In this document: positions 18,301 to 26,782 of the stretch, in pieces
Layout of the letters: each line of letters begins with the position of its first letter
How positions within the stretch are numbered: position 1 is the stretch's first letter
NCBI RefSeq assembly: GCF_024362695.1
Contig: NC_065426.1
Span: forward strand, 10,446,236-10,510,235
Length of the DNA stretch: 64,000 bases
Reading direction: 5' to 3'
Source: Pectinophora gossypiella
Taxonomy: Eukaryota; Arthropoda; Insecta; Lepidoptera; Gelechiidae
Position numbers and translations under genes: made by a program
The notes under the pieces: model-generated
Databases searched by the model: none
Told to the model about the DNA's origin: nothing
What the model saw: the letters and a program-made list of their open reading frames with translations, nothing else

Positions 18301-20704
18301 CGCGTAACTTCGTAGTGGCACTGTCAGGGCGGAGGACACAATGATGAGGTATATAATACCTCCCTTTGGTCAAGTCTACGGGCGATACGACATTCATGTG
18401 ACCACTTTGGAGATAGTCATTCATGAATTCCGAGTATTGTTCTTTTAGAACCGGATTACTGTTGAGTTTACGTTCGAGCGCATGAAAACGACGAAGTGCA
18501 ATATCACGTGATCCTGGAAAGGTGAGATTTTCTTTACCCTCTTTGAAAGGTAAAGCAACGGTATACCTGCCGGATGTGTCACGTGAATGCTTGTTCGAAA
18601 AGATGTCTTCACACTTCTGCTCATCAGGTGAGAGATGTGAAGATTGCGGTATAGAGTCTAACTCCCATAGCCGCTTCACCTCATTGTAGAGTTGTTCATT
18701 CGTAATAAGAAAAGAATTAATCTCAGCTTCGGTATCCTTCCCGCAGCTAGCATTGCCGAGGAGAATCCAGCCGAAGACCGTGTTCAACGCAGAGGGCTGA
18801 GTAGAGCTTCCACCAACCTTTCCAGGAAGTAGAAGAGACGAGAAGACTTCAGCACCTAGAAGCACGTCGATCGGACCGGGCCTACAACAGTTAGGATCCG
18901 CGAGAGGTAAGTCGCGCAAATGCTGCCATGATGTCGCGTTCAATCGCACGTTAGGTACGTATCCGCATATATTAGGTATAGTTAATGCATCGAGATTGAA
19001 CACAACCTTATCATTTAATCCGATTTTCAGCTTGACCACTCCAGACACGGAAGCCGAAGATTTGCCTAAGCCACTGATGGTTCGAGCCGAGGGAACGCAG
19101 TCAAGCCCCAAGCGATGAGCGGCGCGCTCGGTGATGAAGTGAGCCTGACTACCACAGTCGATTAAAGCTCGAAGGGAATGAAACTGGCCCGACGAATCCA
19201 TGACACTGATTACAGCAGTTGAAAGGAGAACCACGGAACTGTCGCCAATACTCGTAAGCACACGGACTTGCGGAGAGTGACACGAAGCCTCTTGAGAGGT
19301 AGATACATCTTCAGCAGGATGACTGTCATCATTATGAAGAAGCGTGTGGTGTTTTTGGCGGCATTTCTGACACCTGAAAAGAGAATTGCAATCCCTGACG
19401 CCATGCGAACTCTTTAGGCAGTTGAAGCACCAATGATGATCCTTGGCGTAGTCGGTGCGAGCTTGTAACGGGAGGTTAGTGAAAGTAACACAACGTGCAA
19501 TGGAATGATCCGAATTACAATATGAACACTTCACACTAACAGCGGATTGAGAAGCCGATACGCTTGAAGGCGAAGAAACGGGCGAGGAGCTCTTGACCTG
19601 CGGCTTGGGTTGCTTGACAACCGGCTTTTCAGATTCTTTGTCAGTTTTAGACAAGAACACCGAAGTGGTAGCCTTGTGTCCTTGATTGGATTTCTTCGAG
19701 TCTAAAGTGCGGGGATTGTTGCTGCTACTACGAGCTTGAGAAGAGAAATGAGTGTCACGAACAAGGGCTTCGCATTTTGAATACAGAAAATCCTTCAACG
19801 TAGCATAACACGGTAATTCCGTTGTCGGGTGAGCCTGTTCGAACTCACAGCGGGTTTTGGAATCGAGCTTAGAAAGCAACAAGTAACACAGAACAAAGTC
19901 CCATTGAGCCGTCGGCAAACCAAGTCCTTTTAATATTGTAAGATTCTCATTAAAAGTATCGAGAACACGGCGGAACTCGAGTGGTGTGTTCGCCTTAATA
20001 TTGACGGCTTGCATCTCTTTCCAACACGTGAATGCTAGCTCGCGCTTATCACGATAACGCGCGACTAATGTACGGTAGGCCTCTTCATAGTAAATACCTT
20101 GAGCGGGAAAAGTACGGATGAGTCCCAAGGCATCGCCGGATAATGTTGAGACGAGATATTGCATCTTCTCTGTATTGGAAAGAGATCCATTTTCGTGTAT
20201 CAATGCATTGAATATGTCGTAATATTCGGGCCAAGATTTAATGTTACCCGAAAATTTCGGTATTTCGATCTTAGGTAATTTCACAGTAGGCGCAGAAGCA
20301 GGTCGGTAAGGAGCTGTGGATTGGCTCTCGGATTTACGAGTTAACTGCGAATAAACAGCTACAATGTCAAAATACATCGAGTCGAACTGTTCACGATAAC
20401 TATCTTCTTCTTCTTCGCACTTCTCGTCCAGCAAGGTAAGTATATCGCCATGGGCGTCTTCAAAACTTTCTATTAGCTTAGAAACCGACGAGTAGTGCGC
20501 GAGAAACAACTCTGTATCATCAGGCAGAGAGGTGGATTTCGCTTGCAGAGCAACATCGAGTATCTTTTTCATACGATTATAGGCTAAAGTACGTTTCCGA
20601 CGGAGTGATGGTAAGTCGTGTATGGTAGGAGACTCCTCCTGAACTGATTTAGTCATTACTTTAGGTTTAGGTATGCTAGTACGCTTAACTCGATAAGTAG
20701 CCAT
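15392..20704 (-). CDS. BEL/Pao Gag-Pol polyprotein, 1770 aa
   Basis: One unbroken frame from an ATG at 20704. Domains in order: N-terminal Gag with a DUF1759-like block (IPKFSGNIKSWPEYYDIF) near residue 150; three Cys/His knuckles near 392-455 (CSYC, CFNC, CQKC); an aspartic protease with LIDCGS near 515; a reverse transcriptase with YIDD near 922; an RNase H with FADSS near 1095; an HHCC integrase zinc domain near 1415-1445; an integrase core whose D, D and E lie near 1482 (GTDYGG), 1548 (HSDCGTN) and 1587 (GVWE); and a C-terminal region ending TKLCPLPTQSD. Family knowledge: such proteins are cleaved to make particles and copy the element. Gag and Pol are fused in one frame, as is usual for BEL/Pao. 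No inactivating change was seen. Confidence 0.96.
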   Translation of the reverse strand: MATYRVKRTSIPKPKVMTKSVQEESPTIHDLPSLRRKRTLAYNRMKKILDVALQAKSTSLPDDTELFLAHYSSVSKLIESFEDAHGDILTLLDEKCEEEEDSYREQFDSMYFDIVAVYSQLTRKSESQSTAPYRPASAPTVKLPKIEIPKFSGNIKSWPEYYDIFNALIHENGSLSNTEKMQYLVSTLSGDALGLIRTFPAQGIYYEEAYRTLVARYRDKRELAFTCWKEMQAVNIKANTPLEFRRVLDTFNENLTILKGLGLPTAQWDFVLCYLLLSKLDSKTRCEFEQAHPTTELPCYATLKDFLYSKCEALVRDTHFSSQARSSSNNPRTLDSKKSNQGHKATTSVFLSKTDKESEKPVVKQPKPQVKSSSPVSSPSSVSASQSAVSVKCSYCNSDHSIARCVTFTNLPLQARTDYAKDHHWCFNCLKSSHGVRDCNSLFRCQKCRQKHHTLLHNDDSHPAEDVSTSQEASCHSPQVRVLTSIGDSSVVLLSTAVISVMDSSGQFHSLRALIDCGSQAHFITERAAHRLGLDCVPSARTISGLGKSSASVSGVVKLKIGLNDKVVFNLDALTIPNICGYVPNVRLNATSWQHLRDLPLADPNCCRPGPIDVLLGAEVFSSLLLPGKVGGSSTQPSALNTVFGWILLGNASCGKDTEAEINSFLITNEQLYNEVKRLWELDSIPQSSHLSPDEQKCEDIFSNKHSRDTSGRYTVALPFKEGKENLTFPGSRDIALRRFHALERKLNSNPVLKEQYSEFMNDYLQSGHMNVVSPVDLTKGRYYIPHHCVLRPDSATTKLRVVFDASAKDMTGKSLNETLLIGPKLQTNILEILIRFRIHPVVFTSDVRQMYRQILVQEEDRDFQRIFWRSNSTQPVQEYRLNTVTYGVSSAPFLACRAVKQLSEDESDLHLAHSIVQSDMYIDDIVTGFPDFQQALQTKSEIIDLLGRGQMELRKWASNCPELLADLPPEHCLTNQVSMDVEKSHTLKVLGLIWDPQSDTFSFEVKPQIRRCTRRTILSELARIFDPLGFLSPITLSSKILVQKLWILNVSWDDEPPSEIVQQWELMLEQLPTVKSLRIPRCLASPTPVSCQLHGFADSSESGYGAVIYLRCCDPDGNIQVYLVAAKSRVAPTKKVSLPRLELCAAVLLADLLQIIKELYLPLLPITDTYAWSDSTVALAWIRSPSCRWKTFVANRVSHIQESIPGANWHHVPSSDNPADVASRGQMPTELVHNSLWWAGPPWLVDSSDRWPSAGHDETQNNKILQEEKGQTLLVNDDIRHFIDQLLERYSSIRKVQRILCYLIRFVHYSRRKDSVQSLSSCPLSRVELHHALLVIVRHVQAQHFEKEIAQLKEQKLLSKQFRKLSPFLDDHGVLRVGGRLSRSGLEFEHKHPALLPRSSRFTYMIIEEIHAENGHPGVNTLLYLLTQQFWLLSPKRAIRHCLSKCLKCYRMKPTPLEPYMSDLPFVRVNQAKPFSIIGTDYGGPFRIKLGNHRGAKIGKAYLCLFVCFSTKAVHLEVVSDLSTDAFIAALRRFVGRRGRVSIIHSDCGTNYVGASNHLNSLMNSAARSEGIEFRFNPPSSPHFGGVWEIQIKAVKTHLYRIVGTQTLNFEELTTLFVQIEAMLNSRPLYPVSSDPNDLTVLTPGHFLTLEPMTTVPDEDYSNLNLNRLGRWQLIQRFQRDFWVRWRNEYLNSLMQRAKWTSSEKPLSVGSVVILKTDSTTPLHWPLARVHELHSSPDGVVRIATVRLANGVFLTRPLTKLCPLPTQSD

Positions 20705-21716
20705 ATTGAAACACCTATAAATCGAGCACAGACAAACGTTTATGTAAGTACAAACGCGCGCGAATACTGAAGAAACTCAAATGCACTGATAAACTGATAA
20801 CGAGTTTACGATTATGAATAATACCTACACGAGAACCTATCTAAACAAAAGGTAAGTTTACAAGAGAAGTCGGTATTAACGAGTTGAAGTCTGAGTAACA
20901 CAAGTGGTGTCTCTAAAATAAACAATTGATACGAAATGAGAACATACCTATGAAACCTAACCTAAACTTTATTTGTTTCGGCCGGTGTACGGATGATATA
21001 GGTATATAACGAGTTACGATTATAGCTACGTAAATAAAGAGGTTAAGAATAAATTGTTGGTGCGAATAATGACAAGTATAATCTATATGCACCGGCTAGT
21101 TAAGAGAATTTGCACACAAACTTACTTGTCGAAACAACAATCTTTTTCTTTTACCAATTACGCACTATTTACACTAGAATATTGTTTATTTTACTAGTAT
21201 AGATAACACTCAGTAACACCACTTGATTTATTAACTCAAATAAAGTGAATAATCCGCTTGAAAGACAAATAAAATACGATCTCGGACAGAATGTAAACAA
21301 ACAATAACGCGACAGATTTACGGAGGTCGTTCAAGACGAGTGAGGTCTGTGCGTATGCTTGACTTTCGTAACGAGTCGGATTATACGAACAACGGCAATC
21401 CGATTTAAACAAGCTCAATTGTTATTTTTCAAATAAAATTGATATAATTCTATTGCTAAAAGATCTAGAAACAATTATTTTAATGAAATAACACTTGTTA
21501 AATAGCAAACTGTTCGTATTTTAGCAAAAAATTACAAAAAATATTTTGCTATGTAATTGTTGGAAATTAGATGAAAGTTATGCAAATGGCGAAAGATGGC
21601 GGACGGATTTGAATGTAATTAGACAAAATAGCGTCGGTTTGAAAACTATATTTTAGAAAATGAATTAGATCAGATATGACTCTAATAAGATTAATTTAAA
21701 TGGGAACCGCCTAAGT
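20705..21716 (-). other. BEL/Pao leader between primer site and gag start
   Basis: About 1 kb of AT-rich sequence with no supported frame. It probably holds the packaging region of the element; nothing specific can be pointed to. Confidence 0.5.
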
Positions 21717-21734
21717 TCCCGGGTTTCGGCACCA
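21717..21734 (-). other. Primer-binding site matching tRNA-Phe
   Basis: The plus strand reads TCCCGGGTTTCGGCACCA, which is the 18-nt 3' end (with CCA) of a eukaryotic tRNA-Phe whose acceptor starts GCCGAAA. It lies 6 nt inside the 5' LTR. Confidence 0.85.
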
Positions 21735-21740
21735 AAAAGA

Positions 21741-22273
21741 TGTGGCGGGACGAGAAATTTAAAACGCGTGATGATCTCGCCAACGTCTGGGGACCAAGCG
21801 TTTCTTAATGAACACGCCTGGTTTCGGAATCTAAAGGTTCGAGAGGTCGAGATTCGGTTCCTGGCGTATATAGAATATGAGTCCTACCTGGGCTGCCACA
21901 GTAAACCGCTCCGGGGTGATGGAATTCCTCTTCAGCCGGCCGGCGCACGTATCAAGCTGAGGCTTCGAATTGATGGTGAACTCCAATGCAGGATCAACTT
22001 TTATCACCAATTGTTCATATAACACGTAGAATATGCTAGTTTATTAGCTTACAAGCGGATTTACGGATTAAATTAGGACAAAACGATTTATTTATAAGAG
22101 AGCGCGCACACGCGTGTCCATAGTTTTTTCTTCACTGCCAGGGGCGCGGGGGGGTGGCTCCCGGTTGTCATTAGTAGGACTCATAGTGCGCTAGATGGCG
22201 CTACACGTTTAGAAACGAATCTCGACATTCAATTTCGCGGAAAAATATAAAATGAAATTATGAATACGATACA
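21741..22273 (-). repeat. 5' LTR of the BEL/Pao element
   Basis: Same length and sequence as 14725-15257. It is the promoter-bearing LTR for minus-strand transcription. An 84-codon plus-strand frame occurs in both LTRs and is not a gene. Confidence 0.95.
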
Positions 22274-22314
22274 CTACTTAATAACTTACCTATGCATTAT
22301 GTAAATATTATCTA

Positions 22315-22513
22315 AATATATAAAAGGAGAAACTGACTGACTGACATATCAACGCACAGACTAAACGGCTAAACGTAGGCACTTGAAATTTGGAAGGGAC
22401 GTAGCTTAGGTACCGTAGAGGTGCACTAAGAAAGGAATTACCGGAATTCCCACGGGTACAGGAATTAGGGGGAAAAATCCTTCCACGCGGACGAAGTCGC
22501 GGGCAAAAGCTAG
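22315..22513 (+). mobile_element. Repeat M, short derivative
   Basis: Starts around GAAACTGACTGACTGACATA, passes CTACGG-type promoter-like text and ends GACGAAGTCGCGGGCAAAAG with CTAGT. It equals the two ends of the longer copy at 42925-43460 (reverse) with the middle deleted. The CTAG-type end is reminiscent of Helitron-related lepidopteran repeats, but the class is not proven. Confidence 0.55.
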
Positions 22514-22654
22514 TTATTTATATTACTTATATAGAAAATTGGTTCAAAGTAAGAAATTTTACCCCCATAATCTTTATTATGCTATTAATAATTATGTTAC
22601 CAAAATCAAACTGATTACAAAAGAAAATCTTAGAATTTTTTAGGGGTAAGTACT

Positions 22655-22804
22655 TACAGTCATGAGCAATATAATGTACCCACTATAGGACTCTGTCGCA
22701 CTAACATAAGTATTTGGAATTTAGTGAGACTTACAGTTCAATTTGTCAAAAAAGTTAATGTGACATGGTACCAAAGTGTATACATATTAATGCTCGTGAC
22801 CGTA
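22655..22804. mobile_element. MITE-F copy
   Basis: Inverted ends TACAGTCATGAGCAATATAA and its near-complement ending GCTCGTGACCGTA. Other copies: 25632-25792, 39482-39627, 57513-57652. The TA at both tips suggests a Tc1/mariner-type TA target. Confidence 0.8.
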
Positions 22805-23376
22805 CTTATAAAATTAAATGACGGGTTGAGAAACCTGCCTGTTCTTATTTTATTCATAGTAAGTAAGTACATAAATTCATGTCATAAAATTAATAGATAA
22901 CATTAAGGTCGAGTTCTTGGAAGACAACGTGTTTTCTAATATTTTATATTTAAGTACTTATTTAATATATTATGTATTAAGTAAGTATACAGATTTTAAC
23001 AAAAGCCGTCGGCGGTGCTAGCGATACAGCTCACCAATAGTACGTAGTACCTACTATCCCTTATTCTATGCCAGTTGGTAATATACGCACCGTGATAAAA
23101 TTTTGTCACGGTCAATTTATCGATTCGATAATTATGTCGTTTTGTCGATTGGTGCTAATATCACCAAATAAGACGAGGCGTTCAGTCAAAATACGAACAA
23201 AATCACGTACAACGCATGTTAGGGAAAAAACAAACTTATCGATTTCGATAAAATTTATTGAATCGATCGATAATATTATCACGTTGTGCATATTAGCCCT
23301 GTAGGGGGTGATAGGTATCATAACGGTCGTCTAGTAGAAAGGGTGAGGTGTGGGTACTCAGTTTTGTCTTGCGATG
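22805..23376. other. Intergenic stretch with a weak inverted repeat
   Basis: Around 23090-23290, GTGATAAAATTTTGTCACGG and TTTATCGATTCGATAA-type text face a partly complementary TTTCGATAAAATTTATTG and AATCGATCGATAAT. This may be an eroded MITE. Nothing else is recognised. Confidence 0.35.
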
Positions 23377-23566
23377 GACGTATAGAACGGCAACTCTCCG
23401 TTCCCCACCAGCGGCTGAGCTAGATTTACCTCACCCCCTCGGACATAGTTTAGTCTTTGCAATCGTATGGCATCAGAAGTCACACACACACAGATGCGCG
23501 TGTACGATAGCGTCAACTTGTAGTGTCTGTGTAAAACGTGTTTTGTATAAAATGTCCGGGGTGTGG
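23377..23566 (+). repeat. Repeat L copy
   Basis: Third near-complete copy of repeat L (ACGTATAGAACGGCAACTCT to TGTCCGGGGTGTGG), preceded by a repeat-N-like block. Confidence 0.65.
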
Positions 23567-23747
23567 TTATGTGTTGTTATTTATTAAGAAAACTAAAGAC
23601 AAGACGTTAGGTACAAAAGGAGTCAAAAATGTAACATACTTACCAAAACCAAGACACACCTTAAAGACAAGTACAACTGTACAAGATGATATAATAAGTA
23701 CCAATTTAGTACCTACATAATAATTTAATGACTGAAACTTACTAATA

Positions 23748-24950
23748 TCAATACACAGAAGGTTCAGAATATACTCCAGCAAATAAAATTATTTCAGTCT
23801 GCTTATCGACGAGAGTAAAACCAAATGGTCTGTTGGCATTAAAGTCTAAAGGAAGATCTTCTATAACATTCTCGGGTCCCGAGCTGGCTGAAACATCTTT
23901 CTCTGTCACTTCTATGGCTACTACCTGAGTCATGAGGGAGACGTCCAGTGAATAGTCACTTATCCCTCTCAACTGAACACTATTCGGATAGAAAATTTTC
24001 GTAATCCCCATATCGTAAAGTAGCTCTCGTATATTGGACATTTCACTCACTATTTCAAATCTTGGCAGAGATATGTTAACTGGAATTTCGCCCTCGATTT
24101 TCAATTGGTTCAGAATTCCAGACAATGTCGTCTCTTGCATCAAGTAAAATAGATCTAGGATGTTGTCTTTTAAAGGCAAATATATGAGCATTGATATCCT
24201 CTCGTCTGTACACGGCAGCTCCAAAACTCTAGCGTTTATTAACGGAATTTCAGCATAGTTAAAGTATCCTATTTGGTGCATCATGTTCACTTTCCCTGCA
24301 ACTTCTATTCCGTTGTTGGAGTAAAATTCCGCTAGTTTTGTGTGCGCGTAGTTAAAAGGATGCCTCCAAGCACTTTTGAAATACGCAGCATCAGTCATTA
24401 GAAGTCTGCTGTCTGTAAAATCTTCAGGTAACACTAACTCTTCGAAATGCTTGCCTATTTGTTCTTCCAGCACTTTATTAGCTGCTTTCGCAGATTCTTC
24501 AGGTCTATTGAAGTTCAAAGAGAGTACTCTAGTGCGACTCAAGGCTTCCACTTCACGTTTAAAAGCTTTCTTCACTCTATAAAACTTGTCTACGATTATA
24601 ACACTACTCCTCTCAGAGTCAAATGTCAAGTTTTCATCCATGTTGTTCAAGATATTCCTCAAAGTTCTTCTATAACATGTCTTCCTTCTATATCCAGTCA
24701 ATCCAGTGACTTTCCAAATTTCTTTAAGACTTTTCAACCTGGCCCCTTCAGCTAAGGAAATGAGCTGTAGCCAAGTAGACATGGGTGAATAGACAAAATG
24801 TCCGGCATTTTCAAAATATACTCTGTCCAGGAACCGTACTGAGAAGTCGTATAGTGGCTTCCTTACGGCTAGTAATGTCGCTTCTTCTGAGCATTCTTCT
24901 GTTAACACACTGGTCACTACACACAGTACACATGTTATGAATTTTATCAT
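23748..24950 (-). CDS. Intronless secreted serpin, 400 aa, non-consensus hinge
   Basis: ATG at 24950. Residues 1-17 are a signal peptide (MIKFITCVLCVVTSVLT). The serpin core is complete, from YDFSVRFLDRVYFENAGHF and YSPMSTWLQLI to the C-terminal signature NRPFGFTLVDKQTEIILFAG. The hinge starts near residue 344 and reads VTEKDVSASSGPENV. Against the consensus EEGTEAAAAT, P15 is Asp instead of Gly and P14 is Val, so rapid loop insertion and protease inhibition look unlikely. Counting 17 residues from the hinge Glu puts P1 at Leu with P1' Pro, but this is uncertain. The gene has no intron, unlike the serpin at 29797-33555, and is a tandem paralog of the 672-aa serpin at 26783-28801. Confidence 0.93.
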   Translation of the reverse strand: MIKFITCVLCVVTSVLTEECSEEATLLAVRKPLYDFSVRFLDRVYFENAGHFVYSPMSTWLQLISLAEGARLKSLKEIWKVTGLTGYRRKTCYRRTLRNILNNMDENLTFDSERSSVIIVDKFYRVKKAFKREVEALSRTRVLSLNFNRPEESAKAANKVLEEQIGKHFEELVLPEDFTDSRLLMTDAAYFKSAWRHPFNYAHTKLAEFYSNNGIEVAGKVNMMHQIGYFNYAEIPLINARVLELPCTDERISMLIYLPLKDNILDLFYLMQETTLSGILNQLKIEGEIPVNISLPRFEIVSEMSNIRELLYDMGITKIFYPNSVQLRGISDYSLDVSLMTQVVAIEVTEKDVSASSGPENVIEDLPLDFNANRPFGFTLVDKQTEIILFAGVYSEPSVY

Positions 24951-25004
24951 TGTTATTTACTTTTATTGCTAAATAGCTGACACTCGCCTCTCTCGGTCCC
25001 GGCG

Positions 25005-25062
25005 CTACTGAGTGCAGTCAGATCAGAAATGTCACACATACCGTATAATAAAGGAAGGATTA
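25005..25062 (-). promoter_or_regulatory. Candidate core promoter of the 400-aa serpin
   Basis: In minus orientation a CCTTCCTTT block, a TATTATACGG TATA-like box, GTGTGACA and an initiator-like CTCAGT follow in the same order as upstream of the 672-aa serpin (28870-28922). The spacing TATA to CTCAG is about 38, slightly long. Confidence 0.35.
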
Positions 25063-25249
25063 TGCAAGGTCAACCAACATTGTAAACTGTCCGAATGATA
25101 TCATAAGTATGAATTATTTATTGTGTGTCGTTCCCTGAAGCTGAACATGCAAGTCGATGATAAAATGTGACTGTATTTTGAATTTTCTAAAGTCCTTTAT
25201 AAACGTCATTTGGTGATGCAATGTTTGCTTGGTTTTATAAAGTGTTCTA

Positions 25250-25320
25250 AAGTAACTAACACTAACTCTTCGAAGTGCTTGCCTATTTGTATTTCCAGCT
25301 CTTCATTAGTTACAAATGAA
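25250..25320 (-). pseudogene. Serpin fragment (relic of a further paralog)
   Basis: Plus-strand text TAACACTAACTCTTCGAAGT and GCTTGCCTATTTGT is nearly the same as 24427-24465 inside the 400-aa serpin (LVLPEELxKHFEE region). Beyond about 70 bp the match fades. It is probably the remnant of another intronless serpin copy. Confidence 0.6.
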
Positions 25321-25631
25321 AGCCTCAAAGACATTCCATTCCATCGAGAAAAGGCATTATTTACCGTTAAAAAAGGCCATCTTCATTTTTCAAAACTTCT
25401 CATTTAGGTAACCAAACAAAGTAAGTTGGTACTTAAGTACCAAATATTGCTGTCATACATTATTGATTTTAGTACTGGTGTTAATAAGCTGTTTACATTG
25501 TCATGTGAGTTTGCATAGACAATTTATGTTAATAAACTTCCAAATTACTTTATCACATTTTTTATCTAGCAAACTGAACTTCTTAGAAGAATGATTGTTA
25601 CATAAAAACGGTGTATGAATGTGCGTTTATG

Positions 25632-25792
25632 TACAGTCATGAGCAATATAATGTACCCACTTTAGGACTCTGTCGCACTAATATATTTGACATTTAGTGA
25701 GACTTACAGTTCAATTTGTCAAAAGTAAAATTTGTTAATGTGACATGATACCAAAGTATATACAATTATACATATTAATACTCGTGACGGTA
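25632..25792. mobile_element. MITE-F copy
   Basis: Ends TACAGTCATGAGCAATATAA and ATACTCGTGACGGTA, same family as 22655-22804, between the two intronless serpins. Confidence 0.8.
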
Positions 25793-25852
25793 TATGTATA
25801 CTTAAGTACTAATATTTATTTTTATACATACCTAAATACTCTAAAAGTCATT

Positions 25853-26167
25853 TTTCTTCTCTTTGATTGTGAGGTGGATTACCAACCTAATCAACCCTGG
25901 TGGCAGGAGCCGCCAAAGGCCCCTGACATGGCCCATGTAATGACTACTCACTTACATCAGTAAATAGTAACCGGGACCAACGGCTTAACGTGCCTTCCGA
26001 AGCACGGATCATCTTACTTTCGGACAATCAGGTGATCAGCCTGTAATGTTCTAACCAAACTAGGTAGGGATCACAAAGTGATTTTTGTGATATTTTCCCA
26101 CCGGGATTCGAACCCAGGACCTCCGGATCGTGAGCCTAACACTCAACCACTGGACCACATAGGCCGT
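25853..26167 (-). mobile_element. SINE-A copy, reverse
   Basis: Near full length, ending in the reversed tRNA-like head GGATTCGAACCCAGGACCTC and CACTGGACCACATAGGCCGT. Confidence 0.8.
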
Positions 26168-26514
26168 TAAATTAAAAGTCATTGAATAAAATACATCCAT
26201 TACAACATATCCTGTTCCAGATAATTATTTATTACTCTAAAAAGATGTTATTCTAAAATAAACGGAAATCTAAATTTAGGCACTAACTTTATCGCATAAA
26301 ACCGTCAACTTTTTTCAAATGGAATTAATATTTTTTATCTGAATTCGTACATAGGTCAGTTACATGCTGGAATTAAACAAAACTCTTCAAATAAGTTCAG
26401 CTTCTTATCATTTTGCAGCATCACGTTTAAGGGTCATATCTCACTTTGACACCACAGTGGCGCAACCATAGTCGTGCCACCAACAAAAGTATACAGTTGT
26501 ATAAACGCTACTTC

Positions 26515-26697
26515 ACCTGTGGAACGTGCTTCGAAAGGCACGTTAAACCATTAGACCCGGTTACTACTGATTGAAGAAAGTACCTAGTCGTTACAAGAGT
26601 AATGTCAGAGGCCTTTAGCAGCTCATTAATAACCCTGACAGGGTTCATGAGGTCATCCCCCTCAGTATTCGTTACTGTGTCACTAACATTATATATT
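26515..26697 (+). mobile_element. SINE-A fragment fused to a MITE-E end
   Basis: SINE-A body (GGCACGTTAAACCATTAGAC to GACAGGGTTCATGAGG) passes without spacer into TCATCCCCCTCAGTATTCGT and TGTGTCACTAACA, the right tip of MITE-E. It looks like a deletion junction or an insertion whose other half was lost. Confidence 0.55.
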
Positions 26698-26782
26698 AGT
26701 ACTTACTCATTGCTAACAAGACGTTGTCTTAAACAAATTCCTAGCTCTTTTTTACTTTCTCTATTAATATTATGTACTTAAA

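Larger units (their letters stand above)
14725..22273 (-). mobile_element. Full-length BEL/Pao LTR retrotransposon
   Basis: A 7549-bp element bounded by two identical 533-bp LTRs and a perfect 5-bp target duplication, CTACT, at 14720-14724 and 22274-22278. In the minus direction the order is 5' LTR, tRNA-Phe primer site, ~1-kb leader, one gag-pol frame, purine-rich tract and 3' LTR. No env-like frame is present. Identical LTRs and an unbroken frame point to a very recent insertion that could still be active. It sits between genes. Confidence 0.97.

Noticed and set aside
14752..22022. Identical 84-codon frames at 14752-15006 and 21768-22022
   Set aside because: They lie in the two LTRs and on the strand opposite to the element's gene.
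14725..22273. Endogenous retrovirus rather than LTR retrotransposon
   Set aside because: Domain order and the DUF1759-like Gag are BEL/Pao-type and there is no envelope-like frame between pol and the 3' LTR.
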